Below, one piece after another: positions 24,686-34,748 of a stretch of DNA of 64,000 bases. The stretch's first letter is position 1. The number at the start of each line of letters is the position of its first letter. A model generated the notes under the pieces. That model ran no database searches, was not told where the DNA came from, and saw only the letters and a program-made list of their open reading frames with translations. Origin of the DNA: Pseudomonadota bacterium (GTDB lineage: Bacteria; Desulfobacterota; Desulfovibrionia; Desulfovibrionales; Desulfomicrobiaceae); contig JAHIQM010000010.1 of the NCBI GenBank assembly GCA_018902545.1, forward strand, positions 62,001 through 126,000. The letters run 5' to 3'. The position numbers and the translations under genes were made by a program.

Positions 24686-26425
24686 TTACGAGCCGCCGAA
24701 CATGGTGCGCGGGTCAAAGCCCATGATAAACGATCCCCAGTGCTTGCCGTCGATGTACACGGGCATGGACAGGTCGTTGAGTATCTCGCCGGTGTCGCGC
24801 ATGTAGGTCTGCAGCAGCAGCGGGTCGGTGTGCGAACACCGGCGCTGCTCGGTGCGGTTGTTCTGGTAGATGCGCTGATGCCGACTGTAGAGCAGGTCTT
24901 TGGCCGGATCTCCGGTCATGGCTTTGGACACGGCTCCATGATGGATGGGCAGGTAGCCTTTGCGGTCGATGGGCAGGCAGTAGATGACGCCCGGAATTCT
25001 TTTCTGTGCCTCGTCCACCACACTCTGCATTTCCTTGACAAAGGCATCGCTGAAGGCGGTGACGTATTTTTGCGGGGTGGTGCTTGGCACTGACCTGTAC
25101 TGCGTGTCGAAGACGTTGATCCCGCGATCCTTCATGCTCTGGATGCGGCCCTGGTAGTCGTCGCGGATCTCCCTGGCCGTGGTGATGACGGTATCGAACT
25201 TCCCCTCTCCGGTCTTGAACCGCGCTACCATTTCGAGCATCTGCTCGGTGACGGTGTTCAGGGCGTCCACGGAAGTGGCGGAGGAGTTCATGTCCCTGGC
25301 GATCTCCTGACTGAGGGAGTTGATGGTGTTGACCTTGTCGGTGACATCGTTGTTGTTGGTGGACAGCTCCTCGATGGCGGCCGCGATCTTGATCAGCTGG
25401 TCGTTGGCGGTTTCGAAGTCCTGGATCATGCGCTCGAAATTGACCGTGGCGGCGGAGACGACCTGGTTCGTGTCGCGGGCGTAATCCAGGATCTGCGCGG
25501 TTTCGGTCTGGGTGCGCTCCACGATTTTGACCATGGCCCCGATGTTGTTGGAGATCTCTTCGGTGGCCGGTTTGATTCTGCGCGAGAGTTCGCGCACTTC
25601 TTCGGCCACCACGGCAAAGCCCTTGCCGTGTTCCCCGGCCCGAGCCGCCTCGATGGTGGCGTTCAGGGACAGCAGGTTGGTCTGCTCGGAAATGCCGTTG
25701 ATGATGGTCACGATGCTCAGGATGTTGGCGGAACTCGCGCCCAGATCATCCACGGTGTTGCGGAAGGACTCGACGATGGCGTTTATCTTGTGGATCTTGT
25801 CGGTGACGTCCTGCAATTCGGTGTGCGACCTGTGGGCCGTGTTCAGATTGCTGGTGGTCTTTTCGGCCACATACTGGGTGTTCTGCGCGATCTCGGCGAT
25901 GGCTGCATTGGCCTGGTTGCTGGCCACGGCCACCTCTTCGGCGATGGCTCCCTGGGCCGCAGTCTTGTTCCTGGTGTCGAACACGGACTTGGCCATGCGG
26001 GTGCTGTCGAGGGCGATGTCGATGCCCATTTTGCGGATTTTTTCCACCAGTTCCCGCACGCTGGTCAGAAAGCTGTTGTAGCATGCGGAGATGTGTTTGA
26101 GATCGGGGTTGTCGAGATCCTGCATGGTGCAGGAAAGATCGGCCTCCTGGCCCTGGATGTTCTGGAACACGGTGTTTATGTCGGCGATGCCCCGGCTCGC
26201 TTCACGATGCAGGATCCTGATGGCGACGGCCCCCACGCCTGCGGTCAGCAGCAAAAGGATCACGGCCACGCCCCATGATTGAGCCGGGACGGCGGACCCT
26301 GCGGTCAGGATGATCCAGAGCAGGCCTGCGGCATTGAGGGCGAGCAGGATCAGGACCGTCGCCGTGATCTTGCCTCCGAGGGTAGAAAACATGCCACTTC
26401 CGGAAGTCGGGTCGATTTTATTCAT
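24686..26425 (-). CDS. Methyl-accepting chemotaxis protein with C-terminal sensor-like domain
   Basis: 579 residues. Two close membrane helices (about 20-40 and 48-70) leave almost no periplasmic part. After a HAMP-like linker comes the signalling domain with tip [24 protein letters not shown]. The last 150 residues are a PAS/Cache-like module ([66 protein letters not shown]), a layout of receptors that sense inside the cell. ATG at 26425 follows GAGG; the long upstream extension of the frame overlaps the divergent gene and is not used. Confidence 0.92.
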   Translation of the reverse strand: MNKIDPTSGSGMFSTLGGKITATVLILLALNAAGLLWIILTAGSAVPAQSWGVAVILLLLTAGVGAVAIRILHREASRGIADINTVFQNIQGQEADLSCTMQDLDNPDLKHISACYNSFLTSVRELVEKIRKMGIDIALDSTRMAKSVFDTRNKTAAQGAIAEEVAVASNQANAAIAEIAQNTQYVAEKTTSNLNTAHRSHTELQDVTDKIHKINAIVESFRNTVDDLGASSANILSIVTIINGISEQTNLLSLNATIEAARAGEHGKGFAVVAEEVRELSRRIKPATEEISNNIGAMVKIVERTQTETAQILDYARDTNQVVSAATVNFERMIQDFETANDQLIKIAAAIEELSTNNNDVTDKVNTINSLSQEIARDMNSSATSVDALNTVTEQMLEMVARFKTGEGKFDTVITTAREIRDDYQGRIQSMKDRGINVFDTQYRSVPSTTPQKYVTAFSDAFVKEMQSVVDEAQKRIPGVIYCLPIDRKGYLPIHHGAVSKAMTGDPAKDLLYSRHQRIYQNNRTEQRRCSHTDPLLLQTYMRDTGEILNDLSMPVYIDGKHWGSFIMGFDPRTMFGGS

Positions 26426-26603
26426 GACATACCTCTTATTCGCGAATTGCGTGCAATCGCGTATAAACGAGCCTACGGAAAAAGAGAAGGATGCGGCCGC
26501 GAAAAAATGCCGCGCCATGGCAGCCTTTTGAGCAAAAGTCCTTTCTATGGACAACTCCGGGGCGTTGCCGTTATCAGGTACCTCCAAACAATGGAGGTGC
26601 CCC

Positions 26604-27884
26604 TTGAGTATTCTCATTCGGAAAGTCCGCCTGTACGGCGAGGTGGTCGACGTGCTCATCCGGGGCAACCGCTTCGATTCCATCGGCACCGATGTGGACT
26701 CGTCCGCCGACGTGGTCATCGACGGGAGTGGCAAGGCCATCCTTCCTTCCTTTCATAACGCCCACACCCACGCCTCCATGACCCTGCTGCGCGGCTACGC
26801 CGACGACATGGATCTGCATACCTGGCTGTCCGAGCACATCTGGCCTTTCGAGGCCCGGTTGACCGAGGACGACATCTATTGGGGAGCCAGGCTCGCCTGC
26901 CTGGAGATGATCAAGTCCGGGACGACTTTTTTCGCCGACATGTACTGGCACTGGAAGGGCACGGCCCGGGCCGTGACGGAGATGGGCATGCGTGCGGCCC
27001 TGTCTGCCGCTTTTTTTGATTTTGACGATCCGGCCCGCGCCGAGACCATGAAACGCCAGGTCATGGACCTGCATGACGCCAGCTCCACCTATCCGGACCG
27101 CATCCAGTTCATCCTCGGCCCTCACGCCATCTACACCGTGTCCTCGGACTCCCTGTGCTGGCTGGGGGATTACGCGGCCAGGCACGGGCTGCTCGTGCAT
27201 CTGCACCTCTCGGAGACGCAAAAAGAGGTCGATGATTGCCTGGCCAAACACGGCCAGCGGCCGGTGGAGTACCTGCACGGGCTTGGGCTTTTGGCCCCGA
27301 ACCTGATCCTGGTCCACGCCGTGTGGATGACCGGCGAGGAGATGGATCTTCTGGCCCGGCACGGGGTGCAGGTTGTGCACTGCCCGGTCTCCAACATGAA
27401 GCTTTGCTCCGGGCGGTTCGACTACGCCGCCATGAAGGTTCGGGGAGTGGCCGTGGCCCTGGGCACGGACGGCTGTTCTTCCAACAACAATCTGGACATG
27501 ATGGAGGAGATGAAGATCGCCTCTCTTTTGGCCAAGGTCACGTCCATGGACCCTACCGCGCTGCCTGCCCAGGAGGCCCTGGATATGGCCACGGTGGGCG
27601 GCGCGCGCATGTACGGGCTCGACAGCGGGCGCATCGCCACGGGCAAGCTCGCGGACTGCATCCTCGTTGACCTGAATCACGTGCGCATGGTGCCGGGTCA
27701 TCATCTTGTCTCCAACCTGGTCTACAGCGCGAACAGTTCCTGCGTGGACACGACCATTTGCGACGGCCGCGTGCTCATGCTCGGTGGCAAGGTCGAAGGC
27801 GAGGAGGAGATTCTGGCCCAGGTCCGCGCCACTCTGGCCCGCCTGGCCGCACCGCATGAAGCGGTGGGGGACGCATGCTCCTGA
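26604..27884 (+). CDS. Amidohydrolase of the SAH/MTA/5'-deoxyadenosine deaminase (MtaD/DadD) type
   Basis: 426 residues from a TTG start preceded by GGAGG six bases away. Metal ligands are in [10 protein letters not shown] (HxH), [12 protein letters not shown] and [13 protein letters not shown]. Overall it matches deaminases of S-adenosylhomocysteine, methylthioadenosine or 5'-deoxyadenosine. The stop overlaps cobO by 10 bases. Because the window encodes several radical-SAM enzymes, which release 5'-deoxyadenosine, clearing that by-product is a sensible role, but guanine-type or other substrates cannot be excluded. Confidence 0.88.
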   Translation: MSILIRKVRLYGEVVDVLIRGNRFDSIGTDVDSSADVVIDGSGKAILPSFHNAHTHASMTLLRGYADDMDLHTWLSEHIWPFEARLTEDDIYWGARLACLEMIKSGTTFFADMYWHWKGTARAVTEMGMRAALSAAFFDFDDPARAETMKRQVMDLHDASSTYPDRIQFILGPHAIYTVSSDSLCWLGDYAARHGLLVHLHLSETQKEVDDCLAKHGQRPVEYLHGLGLLAPNLILVHAVWMTGEEMDLLARHGVQVVHCPVSNMKLCSGRFDYAAMKVRGVAVALGTDGCSSNNNLDMMEEMKIASLLAKVTSMDPTALPAQEALDMATVGGARMYGLDSGRIATGKLADCILVDLNHVRMVPGHHLVSNLVYSANSSCVDTTICDGRVLMLGGKVEGEEEILAQVRATLARLAAPHEAVGDACS

Positions 27885-28378
27885 TTTATACGGGCAACGG
27901 CAAGGGCAAGACCTCGGCCTGTGTCGGGCAAGCCATCCGCGCCATGGGACAGACGCTCAGCGTGGCCTTTGGGCAGTTCATGAAGAGAGGCGATCAGGCC
28001 GGTGAACAGAAAATCCTCAGCGATCTGCTCGGCGAGGATTTTCTGGCTTCGGGAGCGGGATTCTATCGCGATACCGATTACGACAGGCATCGCGAGAAGG
28101 CCGAAGAGCTGCTGCAGTGGGCGGGGGAGCGTCTGGACCACGGCGTGGACATGCTGATCCTGGACGAGGCCATCTATGCCCTCAATCATGGGCTGCTGCT
28201 GGAAGGCGAGGTGCGCGGGCTCATCGAGCGCTGCCGGGACGAAGACAGGCACCTGGTCCTGTCCGGGCGCGGGGCTCCGGCCTGGATGGTCGAGCTGGCC
28301 GACATCGTCTCGGACATCACCGAGGTCAAGCACGTTTACGCCCAGGGCTCAAAGGCCCGGCGGGGGATTGAATTCTGA
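27875..28378 (+). CDS. cobO: Cob(I)alamin adenosyltransferase, CobO/CobA type
   Basis: 167 residues. The P-loop GNGKGKTSACVGQAIRA is the CobA signature; VAFGQFMKRG, DMLILDEA-YALN and VLSGRGAPAWMVELADIVSDITEVKH complete the family pattern. It transfers the adenosyl group of ATP to cob(I)alamin to make coenzyme B12. The start ATG lies inside the amidohydrolase coding end (10-base overlap). Confidence 0.95.
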   Translation: MLLIYTGNGKGKTSACVGQAIRAMGQTLSVAFGQFMKRGDQAGEQKILSDLLGEDFLASGAGFYRDTDYDRHREKAEELLQWAGERLDHGVDMLILDEAIYALNHGLLLEGEVRGLIERCRDEDRHLVLSGRGAPAWMVELADIVSDITEVKHVYAQGSKARRGIEF

Positions 28379-28399
28379 CGGGCTCCCGCCTGACGGACA

Positions 28400-29431
28400 T
28401 TAAACGTTTTTTTCCAGATTTTCCTGCCGGATGACGATCTCCCCGCAACCCGCACACACTCCCCGGCGCAGCCTGTCGCGCAGGATCGTGAAACCGCTGC
28501 GCTCCACCACCCGCAGCCCGCAGCCCGGGCAGAGGGTGTCCTCCAGGCCCGACCCCGGCACGTTGCCCACAAAGACGTGATGCAGGCTAGCGGCCCGGCC
28601 GATGTCGTAGGCCCGCTTCAGGGTGTCCAGCGGGGTTGGCGGATGCTCGCGCATGTGGTGGCAGGGATGGAAGCGCGAGACGTGCCAGGGCGTGTCCGCG
28701 CCCAGTTCATCGCATACGAAGCGGGCGATGTTCGTCAGCTCCCGATCCGAATCGTTCAGTTCCGGGATGACCAGGGTGGTCACCTCCAGGTGCCAGCCCA
28801 GCCGTTTCATGTGTGCCAGGTTTTTGAGCACCGGGTCCAGGCGGGCGGAGCAGACGTCGCGGTAAAAGTCGTCACGGAAGGATTTGAGATCGATGTTGGC
28901 GGCCTGGATCACCGTCCCGAGTTCATCAAGGCACTGCGGGCTCTGGAAGCCGTTGCTGACCATGATGTTCTTAAGCCCAACCTCTTTCGCCAGGGTCGCT
29001 GTTTCGAGCATGAGTTCGAAAAAGACCGTGGGTTCCGAATAGGTGTAGGCTACGGACGCGGCTCCTGACGTCTGCGCCATGCGGACGATGTCCCGGGGCG
29101 GGATGCTTTCGCCCTTGATCTGCCCGCCAAGCCTCGGCGGCAGGGAGAGGCTGTCGTTCTGACAGAACAGGCAGGCCAGGTTGCAGCCGGGGGTGCCAAG
29201 GGACAGGGTCGTGGTACCGGGCAGGAAATGAAAGAGGGGCTTTTTTTCCACCGGGTCGAGGTTCAGCGCCGCGACCTTGTCGTAGGACAGGGAAAAGAGG
29301 CTGCCCGCCCTGTTTTCGCGCACCCCGCACTGGCCCCGATCTCCGTCGTCGATGCGGCAGAAATGGGCGCAGAGCAGGCATTGCACAGTGTTTTTTTCCA
29401 AAGGGCGCCAGAGCAGCGCGGGCGTGTTCAT
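28400..29431 (-). CDS. amrS: AmmeMemoRadiSam-system radical-SAM enzyme
   Basis: 343 residues. An N-terminal Cys block CLLCAHFCRID...GQCGVRENR precedes LGTPGCNLACLFCQN, the CX3CX2C motif that binds the 4Fe-4S cluster. Then ASVAYTYSEPTVFFELM, NIDLKSF and HPCHHMREHPPTP follow the AmrS / PflA-like pattern. Extra C-terminal cysteines CPGCGLR and CAGCGE suggest a zinc or second cluster site. Start after AGGAAG. The usual partners (AMMECR1 and Memo-like proteins) are not in this window, and the substrate of the system is unknown. Confidence 0.9.
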   Translation of the reverse strand: MNTPALLWRPLEKNTVQCLLCAHFCRIDDGDRGQCGVRENRAGSLFSLSYDKVAALNLDPVEKKPLFHFLPGTTTLSLGTPGCNLACLFCQNDSLSLPPRLGGQIKGESIPPRDIVRMAQTSGAASVAYTYSEPTVFFELMLETATLAKEVGLKNIMVSNGFQSPQCLDELGTVIQAANIDLKSFRDDFYRDVCSARLDPVLKNLAHMKRLGWHLEVTTLVIPELNDSDRELTNIARFVCDELGADTPWHVSRFHPCHHMREHPPTPLDTLKRAYDIGRAASLHHVFVGNVPGSGLEDTLCPGCGLRVVERSGFTILRDRLRRGVCAGCGEIVIRQENLEKNV

Positions 29432-29434
29432 GGG

Positions 29435-29749
29435 TCACTTCCTGATGCGGATTTCGGGTACGATGATGAGCGGAACCTGCGTATCCTCCTGCGGATGCTT
29501 CGTCGGCGGGGACACGTGGATCAGCGAGGCGTTGTCTGCATCGGGCTCGATGATCATTTCCCCGAACCCGTTTTCGTTTCCCACGCCGGGCGCGACCCAA
29601 ATGACGGTGTCCTTGTCCGCCCCGGAATCGATGACGATGTCCGCCCGGACGGGCAGGGCGGCGAAGAGCAGAAGGCAGGCCGACACAAGGGCCATCCTTG
29701 CCAACGCGAGGTTTTTTGCTTTACTTGGTTCAGTCGTGAGTTTATGCAA
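29435..29749 (-). CDS. Small secreted protein of unknown function
   Basis: 104 residues from a TTG start with GGAGG five bases upstream. The N-terminus is basic, then a hydrophobic core (MALVSACLLLFAALPVRA) gives a signal peptide cleaved near ADI. The mature chain is acidic, with VIDSGADKDTVIWVAPG and a Val/Ile-rich end PLIIVPEIRIRK. No family is recognised. It ends 3 bases before the amrS start, so it is co-transcribed with it; function linked to AmrS is only a guess. Confidence 0.65.
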   Translation of the reverse strand: MHKLTTEPSKAKNLALARMALVSACLLLFAALPVRADIVIDSGADKDTVIWVAPGVGNENGFGEMIIEPDADNASLIHVSPPTKHPQEDTQVPLIIVPEIRIRK

Positions 29750-29819
29750 CTTGGCCTCCGCATGGAGAATGATTTGCAGTAATGTAGCTGGTTGAAGGCG
29801 AAGAAACAAGGAGTTGCAC

Positions 29820-30887
29820 ATGTCCCAGCGAGACAAGGCCTATAAGGATGCCGGGGTTGATATCGAGGCGGGCAACACGTTCGTGTCCCGGATCAAATCC
29901 CTGGTGGCTTCGACCTACACCAAGGGCGTTGTCAACGATATCGGCGGGTTCGGCGGCCTTTTCAAACCGTCCATGGCCATGGTCAACGAGCCCGTGCTGG
30001 TGGCTTCCACCGACGGAGTGGGTACCAAGCTCAAGCTCGCGTTCATGTTCGACAGGCATGACACCGTAGGCATCGACCTGGTGGCCATGAGTGTCAACGA
30101 TATTATTGTCCAGGGTGCGAAGCCTCTGTTCTTTCTTGATTATTTTGCCACGGGCAAGCTCGATATCGACAAGGCCGAGGCGGTCATAAAGGGCATTGTC
30201 GAGGGGTGCAAAGAAGCCCAGTGCGCCCTCATCGGCGGCGAGACGGCCGAGATGCCCGATTTTTATGCCGACGGCGAATACGACCTGTCCGGGTTCTGCG
30301 TCGGCATGGTCGACAACGACAAGATCGTGGACGGGTCGAGCATCGGCGTGGGTGACCTGATCGTCGGTCTGTCCTCCTCGGGCGTGCATTCCAACGGATA
30401 CTCCCTGGTGCGCAAGCTCTACACTCAGTCCGGCCTGGGCCCCGCAGACATTTTTCCCGGAACGGAGCAGACCGTGGCCGAGGTCCTGCTTACTCCGACC
30501 CGCATTTATGTCGAGGCCGTGCGCAACGTCATACGGGACTGGGAGATTCATGGCATGGTCCATATTACCGGCGGCGGCTTTTACGACAACATTGTGCGCA
30601 TCCTGCCCAAGGGCGTGACGGCTCAGATCCGTTTCGGTTCCTGGAGCATCCCCCCGGTGTTCGATTGGCTGCGCGCCCAGGGGAATCTCTCCTGGGAGGA
30701 GATGCTGCAGATATTCAACAGCGGCATCGGCTATATCATGGTCGTCAAAAAGGACGTGGCCAGGGATGTGGTGCATCGTCTGGGAGCCCTCAAGCAGGAT
30801 GCCTGGATCATCGGCGAGATCGTCGAGCGCGTCGACGGCGAAGAGCAGGTCCGCATCGACTTTCCGTCCACGAATGCATGTGGCTAG
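29820..30887 (+). CDS. purM: Phosphoribosylformylglycinamidine cyclo-ligase
   Basis: 355 residues, fifth step of purine synthesis (FGAM + ATP to AIR). Family blocks: YKDAGVDIEAG, STDGVGTKLKLA, VAMSVNDIIVQGAKPLFFLDYFATGKL, ALIGGETAEMPDFY, GLSSSGVHSNGYSLVRKL, HITGGGFYDNI and FNSGIGYIMVV. ATG at 29820 follows AAGGAG. Single gene divergent from the small secreted gene. Confidence 0.98.
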   Translation: MSQRDKAYKDAGVDIEAGNTFVSRIKSLVASTYTKGVVNDIGGFGGLFKPSMAMVNEPVLVASTDGVGTKLKLAFMFDRHDTVGIDLVAMSVNDIIVQGAKPLFFLDYFATGKLDIDKAEAVIKGIVEGCKEAQCALIGGETAEMPDFYADGEYDLSGFCVGMVDNDKIVDGSSIGVGDLIVGLSSSGVHSNGYSLVRKLYTQSGLGPADIFPGTEQTVAEVLLTPTRIYVEAVRNVIRDWEIHGMVHITGGGFYDNIVRILPKGVTAQIRFGSWSIPPVFDWLRAQGNLSWEEMLQIFNSGIGYIMVVKKDVARDVVHRLGALKQDAWIIGEIVERVDGEEQVRIDFPSTNACG

Positions 30888-30930
30888 AGACGACCGGGGC
30901 TGCCCATGCAGTCCCTTTTTTTTGATTCAC

Positions 30931-30961
30931 CCCGCCCGGCTGTCCAGGCGGGTTTTTTTTT
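30931..30961 (+). terminator. Terminator after purM
   Basis: Stem CCCGCC / GGCGGG followed by nine T, 44 bases past the purM stop. Confidence 0.9.
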
Positions 30962-30999
30962 CGCAGGCGGGCAGGACTGCCCGGGCCGCAAGCGTCCGT

Positions 31000-32280
31000 C
31001 TATGTCCAGAGCAAGGGCGAGCGGCCTTCGAGGTAGGGGTTGAAATATCCGTAGTTGATCCAGGGACAGGCTTTTTTCAGGCGTTTCATGAAGTTGCCAA
31101 GCCCCATGGACGACTCGGTCGGTTCGCCTACGCAGCCCAGGTAGAGTTCGGGGTCGAGGCTTAAGTTGCGCATCTGAATGTAGTTTGGCCTGGTCTGGGT
31201 GACGAGGTCCGTCAAGGCCGCCAGTTCGCTCTCCGTGTCATTGATCCCGGGAAAGAACAGGTAGTTGATGGAGATGAAAAGTTCGTGCTCCCTGGCCGTG
31301 GCGATAGTGCGGCAGACGTCGGCGAAGGTGTAGCCGTGGGGACGGTAGTAGCTGTTGTATACCGTCTCTCTGGCGCTGTTCATGCTCACGCGGATGGAGT
31401 CGAGCCCGGCCTTGGCCAGGTCCGGGATGGTGTCCGGAAGGCTCGCGTTGGTGTTGATGTTGACCGTGCCCCGACCGCCCTCGCTGCGGAAAATGGCGAC
31501 CGCCTCGGTCAAGAGCGAGGCTTCAGTAAGGGGTTCGCCTTCGCAGCCCTGTCCGAAGGACAGGACAGGGTTTTTGGCCCGCTTGGAGTGCAGGTGCATG
31601 ATCTCGACAATTTCCCTGGCCTTGGGCCTGAAGTCGATGCGGTTTTGCGAGGCCGGAAAGCCCGATTCGAGAGGCTGGTGGGAGATGCACCCGTAGCAGC
31701 GGGCGTTGCAGGCCTTTGATGTCGGCAGTGGGGCCTCGAAGCGGCCCAGGGCCAGATTCTTGGCGGCCGGACAGCAAAAAGTCAGGGCGCAGCGGGCCAG
31801 ATGTCCGATGAGCCTGTTTTCGGGATAGCGCCTTAGCAGGTCCTGGGCACCTTTGGTGATCCGTTCCGGGGCGACCTGGGTGAAGACCTGACGGCGGTCC
31901 TTGTCGACCTGGGTGGCCGCGACCCAGAACCTGTCATTGGCGAAGCCGACGGCTCCGTAAGCGAACAGGGGCAGGTTGGGGGAACCTTCGTCTTTGAGAT
32001 AGGCCGCTGTGGCGGAGAGGGTGTAGGATGGGCAGACAAAGGCGGCAACGGCCCGTTCTTCCAGCGCCTCGGCCTTGCCGGTCTGCGGGTCCAGTCCTAG
32101 CGCGTGACGGCCGGGCAGCAGATACAGGTCGCTGCCTTCCGGCAGGGGGATGAGTTCGTCCGGCCGCGGCAGGGTCAGTTCGCGCCCCCGGCGCACGAGC
32201 ATGAGCAGGTCGGGGTGGTCGTAGATATTGCCGTCTTCGTCCGCGAAAACCATGACGGGCTGGATTTTTTTGCTGCTCAA
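31000..32280 (-). CDS. Radical-SAM protein of unknown substrate, next to rpsI
   Basis: 426 residues from a TTG start with AAGGAG. An unusual N-terminal region (about 1-190; MVFADEDGNIYDHPDLLMLVRRG, LLPGRHALGLDPQTG) precedes the SAM core: CNARCYGCISHQ (CX3CX2C), SFGQGCEGEPLTE, TVNINTNAS and SIRVSMNSA. Extra cysteines (CALTFCCPAA) sit just before the core and might bind another metal centre. The C-terminal part YIQMRNLSLDPELYLG is conserved-looking. It begins 14 bases past the rpsI terminator. Substrate and pathway are unknown; the N-terminal domain is not one I recognise. Confidence 0.82.
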   Translation of the reverse strand: MSSKKIQPVMVFADEDGNIYDHPDLLMLVRRGRELTLPRPDELIPLPEGSDLYLLPGRHALGLDPQTGKAEALEERAVAAFVCPSYTLSATAAYLKDEGSPNLPLFAYGAVGFANDRFWVAATQVDKDRRQVFTQVAPERITKGAQDLLRRYPENRLIGHLARCALTFCCPAAKNLALGRFEAPLPTSKACNARCYGCISHQPLESGFPASQNRIDFRPKAREIVEIMHLHSKRAKNPVLSFGQGCEGEPLTEASLLTEAVAIFRSEGGRGTVNINTNASLPDTIPDLAKAGLDSIRVSMNSARETVYNSYYRPHGYTFADVCRTIATAREHELFISINYLFFPGINDTESELAALTDLVTQTRPNYIQMRNLSLDPELYLGCVGEPTESSMGLGNFMKRLKKACPWINYGYFNPYLEGRSPLLWT

Positions 32281-32293
32281 AGGACTCTCCTTG

Positions 32294-32331
32294 GAAAAAA
32301 AGAGGGCAGAGGTGCGTATGCACCTCTGCCC
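32294..32331 (-). terminator. Terminator after rpsI
   Basis: Perfect 12-bp stem GGGCAGAGGTGC / GCACCTCTGCCC with a GTAT loop, then TCTTTTTTTT on the minus strand, right after rpsI. Confidence 0.93.
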
Positions 32332-32356
32332 CAATGTGTCCGAAAACCAGAGGCGA

Positions 32357-32749
32357 TTAACGCTTGGAGTACTGGAACCGGGCGCGGGCTCCGCGCTGGC
32401 CGTACTTCTTTCTTTCCTTGACGCGGGAATCGCGGGTCAGGAAACCGGCGCGCTTCAGCACGCCGCGCATTTCCGGATCGAATTCGAGCAGGGCGCGGCT
32501 GATGCCGTGGCGCACTGCCTGAGCCTGTCCGGAAAGACCGCCGCCGGTGACTCGGCAGGCGATGTTGAACTTTTCGAGGGTTTTGGTCAGCTTCAGGGGC
32601 TGACGAATGATCATCTGCAGCGTGGCCCGGGGAAAGTAGTCGCCCAATTCGCGGCCGTTGACGGTGATGCTGCCCGTGCCTTTATACAGTCTGGTCCGGG
32701 AAACGGATGTCTTTCTCTTGCCGGTACCGTAGAAGAAATCTTGACTCAT
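32357..32749 (-). CDS. rpsI: 30S ribosomal protein S9
   Basis: 130 residues: [16 protein letters not shown] at the start, [21 protein letters not shown] in the middle and the conserved tail [17 protein letters not shown] that reaches the ribosomal P site. ATG at 32749 follows GGAGAAG. It is 19 bases downstream of rplM, the common L13-S9 pair. Confidence 0.99.
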   Translation of the reverse strand: MSQDFFYGTGKRKTSVSRTRLYKGTGSITVNGRELGDYFPRATLQMIIRQPLKLTKTLEKFNIACRVTGGGLSGQAQAVRHGISRALLEFDPEMRGVLKRAGFLTRDSRVKERKKYGQRGARARFQYSKR

Positions 32750-32767
32750 AATCTTCTCCATCCCTGA

Positions 32768-33196
32768 TTAGATGTCCAGCACTTCAGGCTGCTGCGCCTG
32801 GTGAGGATGTTCCGTGCCGGTGTATACTTTCAATTTCTTGATCAGCTGGTAGCCCAGTGCGCTCTTGGGCAGCATGCCCTTGACCGCTTTGGTGATGACC
32901 GTTTCCGGACTTTTGGTCATCATTTCTTCCAGGGTGGTCTCCCGCAGGCCGCCTACGTAACCGGTGTAGCGGTAGTAGATTTTCTTGGTGGCCTTCTGAC
33001 CGGTCACCTTGATCTTGTCCGCATTGATAACGATGATGAAATCACCGTTGTCCATGTGCGGGGCAAATTCGGCCTTGTGCTTTCCCCGGAGGCGGGTTGC
33101 TATTTCCGTTGCAAGTCGGCCCAAAACCTTGTCCTTGGCGTCGACAAGGTACCATTTGTGGGTCAGTTCGCTTGCTTTGGGACTGTACGTCTTCAT
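32768..33196 (-). CDS. rplM: 50S ribosomal protein L13
   Basis: 142 residues: [76 protein letters not shown] and [24 protein letters not shown] at 33196 follows AGGAG; the frame stays open far upstream only by chance. First gene of the L13-S9 operon. Confidence 0.99.
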   Translation of the reverse strand: MKTYSPKASELTHKWYLVDAKDKVLGRLATEIATRLRGKHKAEFAPHMDNGDFIIVINADKIKVTGQKATKKIYYRYTGYVGGLRETTLEEMMTKSPETVITKAVKGMLPKSALGYQLIKKLKVYTGTEHPHQAQQPEVLDI

Positions 33197-33439
33197 TTCT
33201 GTGGCTCCTGCCTGATAAACCCGTGTCGTTGCGGGTGCTTTCATCCTTGAGATCGGAGGTAACATGCACAAATGCTTGTGCTTTACCGCCGTAACCGCTA
33301 CAACGTAACGAAACAATGCGTGTGGGATAAGGGAAGAAACAGCTATCTGTCCTGCGCCGACTTGTAAAGTATTTTTAGCGGATTTCGAAGAAAAAAATTT
33401 CACCTGTCGGCGTTGTCCGGCACGACCCGGAGGTCGCAC

Positions 33440-34690
33440 GTGGCCAGTATTCGCAAGGGCCTGCTTCAACTCGTTTTTTCCGGAAGTTTCATGAAACGCT
33501 GGAATGACAAGATGCGTCCCATGGAACTCGTGGAGGTGGACAAGCAGGCCCACAAAATGATCGTCGCCTGGCTGCTTTTTGAGCTCAATTCCCAGCATCT
33601 TTCCCAGGAAGACAAGGCCGCCCTTGGCGAGGACATCGTGCGCGGCGGGATCTTCGACTACCTCTACCGTCTGATCATCACCGACATCAAACCGCCCATC
33701 TTCTACCAGATCAAGTCCAATCCAGCCCATTACCAGAAGCTTACGGCCTGGGTTCTCAATGAATTGCAGCCCCGCGTGCAGCCCCTGGGCAAAGAATTCT
33801 GGGACGGCATGAAGGATCATTTCGAGCGGCAGGTCAGCGGCGACACGAGCCTGGCGTCGCGCATCCTCGACGCCGCGCACCTGTTTGCCAGCAGGTGGGA
33901 GTTTCATCTTATCCGGGACATGAACAGCTGGGACGAGGAGATGGATGACATCGAGGACAATTTCAGGCGCGGGCTGGAAGCGCACCTCGATCTGTCCGGG
34001 GTGCGCCAGCTCATCGAGGGCCCGGACACCAGGCTTGGCAAGTTCGCCTTCATGTGCGGGCAGCTCAGATTTCAGAAACGCTGGTCTCAGACTCCGCGCA
34101 TCCCCGAGACCTCCGTGCTCGGACACATGTTCATCGTAGCCTGCCTGGCCTATTTTTTCAGCATCGCGGTAGGGGCTTGCCCGGTGCGCAGGCAGAACAA
34201 TTTCTACGCCGGTCTTTTTCACGATATCCCGGAGCTTCTGACCAGAGACATCATTTCTCCGGTCAAGAGTTCGGTCCAGGGTATCGGTGATCTGATTCGG
34301 GAATATGAAGGCAGGGAAATCGAGCGCCGCCTCTTCTCAGTTCTTGATCGGTCGGTGTATGGGGGACTTGTGGACAGGCTGGAATATTTTCTGGGCATCA
34401 AGGTCGGTTCGGAGTTCGAGGCCACCATCATCCAGGACGGCGGGCCGAAAATCGTCAGCTGGGACCAGTTGCAGGGGCAGTACAACCGGGATGAGTTTTT
34501 TCCCAAGGATGGACGCATGCTCAAGATTTGCGATCACCTGGCCGCCTTTCTTGAAGCTTACACCGCCTTGTCCAACGGCATCACCAACGCGCATCTGCAG
34601 CAGGCCTCGTGGCGGATCCGGACCCTGTATCAGAATCAAGCCCTGACCGACGAGCTGCATATAGGTGCGCTTTTGGCGGATTTCGATTAG
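33440..34690 (+). CDS. HD-domain (YfbR-like) hydrolase family protein
   Basis: 416 residues from a GTG start with GGAGG six bases upstream. The HD pattern is split between two areas typical of 5'-nucleotidase-like HD proteins: an N-terminal His block [16 protein letters not shown] and a central [14 protein letters not shown]...[11 protein letters not shown], where the HD pair and a following Glu would bind metal. Length is about twice that of E. coli YfbR, suggesting a duplicated or extended helical fold. Substrate unknown, probably a nucleotide or phosphate ester. Transcribed away from rplM and followed by a CBS protein gene 58 bases later. Confidence 0.78.
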   Translation: MASIRKGLLQLVFSGSFMKRWNDKMRPMELVEVDKQAHKMIVAWLLFELNSQHLSQEDKAALGEDIVRGGIFDYLYRLIITDIKPPIFYQIKSNPAHYQKLTAWVLNELQPRVQPLGKEFWDGMKDHFERQVSGDTSLASRILDAAHLFASRWEFHLIRDMNSWDEEMDDIEDNFRRGLEAHLDLSGVRQLIEGPDTRLGKFAFMCGQLRFQKRWSQTPRIPETSVLGHMFIVACLAYFFSIAVGACPVRRQNNFYAGLFHDIPELLTRDIISPVKSSVQGIGDLIREYEGREIERRLFSVLDRSVYGGLVDRLEYFLGIKVGSEFEATIIQDGGPKIVSWDQLQGQYNRDEFFPKDGRMLKICDHLAAFLEAYTALSNGITNAHLQQASWRIRTLYQNQALTDELHIGALLADFD

Positions 34691-34748
34691 TGGGAAAATT
34701 TCAGGGCTTGGCCCTGAACATCATATCATTAAAAACGGGGGAATAGTC

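Noticed and set aside
22132-24717. Long minus-strand frames opposite the LuxR regulator and pdxST
   Set aside because: PdxS, PdxT and the HTH domain on the + strand are unmistakable, so these are shadows.
33197-34222. Upstream extension of the rplM frame to 484 codons
   Set aside because: Only the last 142 codons match L13 and they have their own AGGAG site; the rest is antisense to the HD protein.
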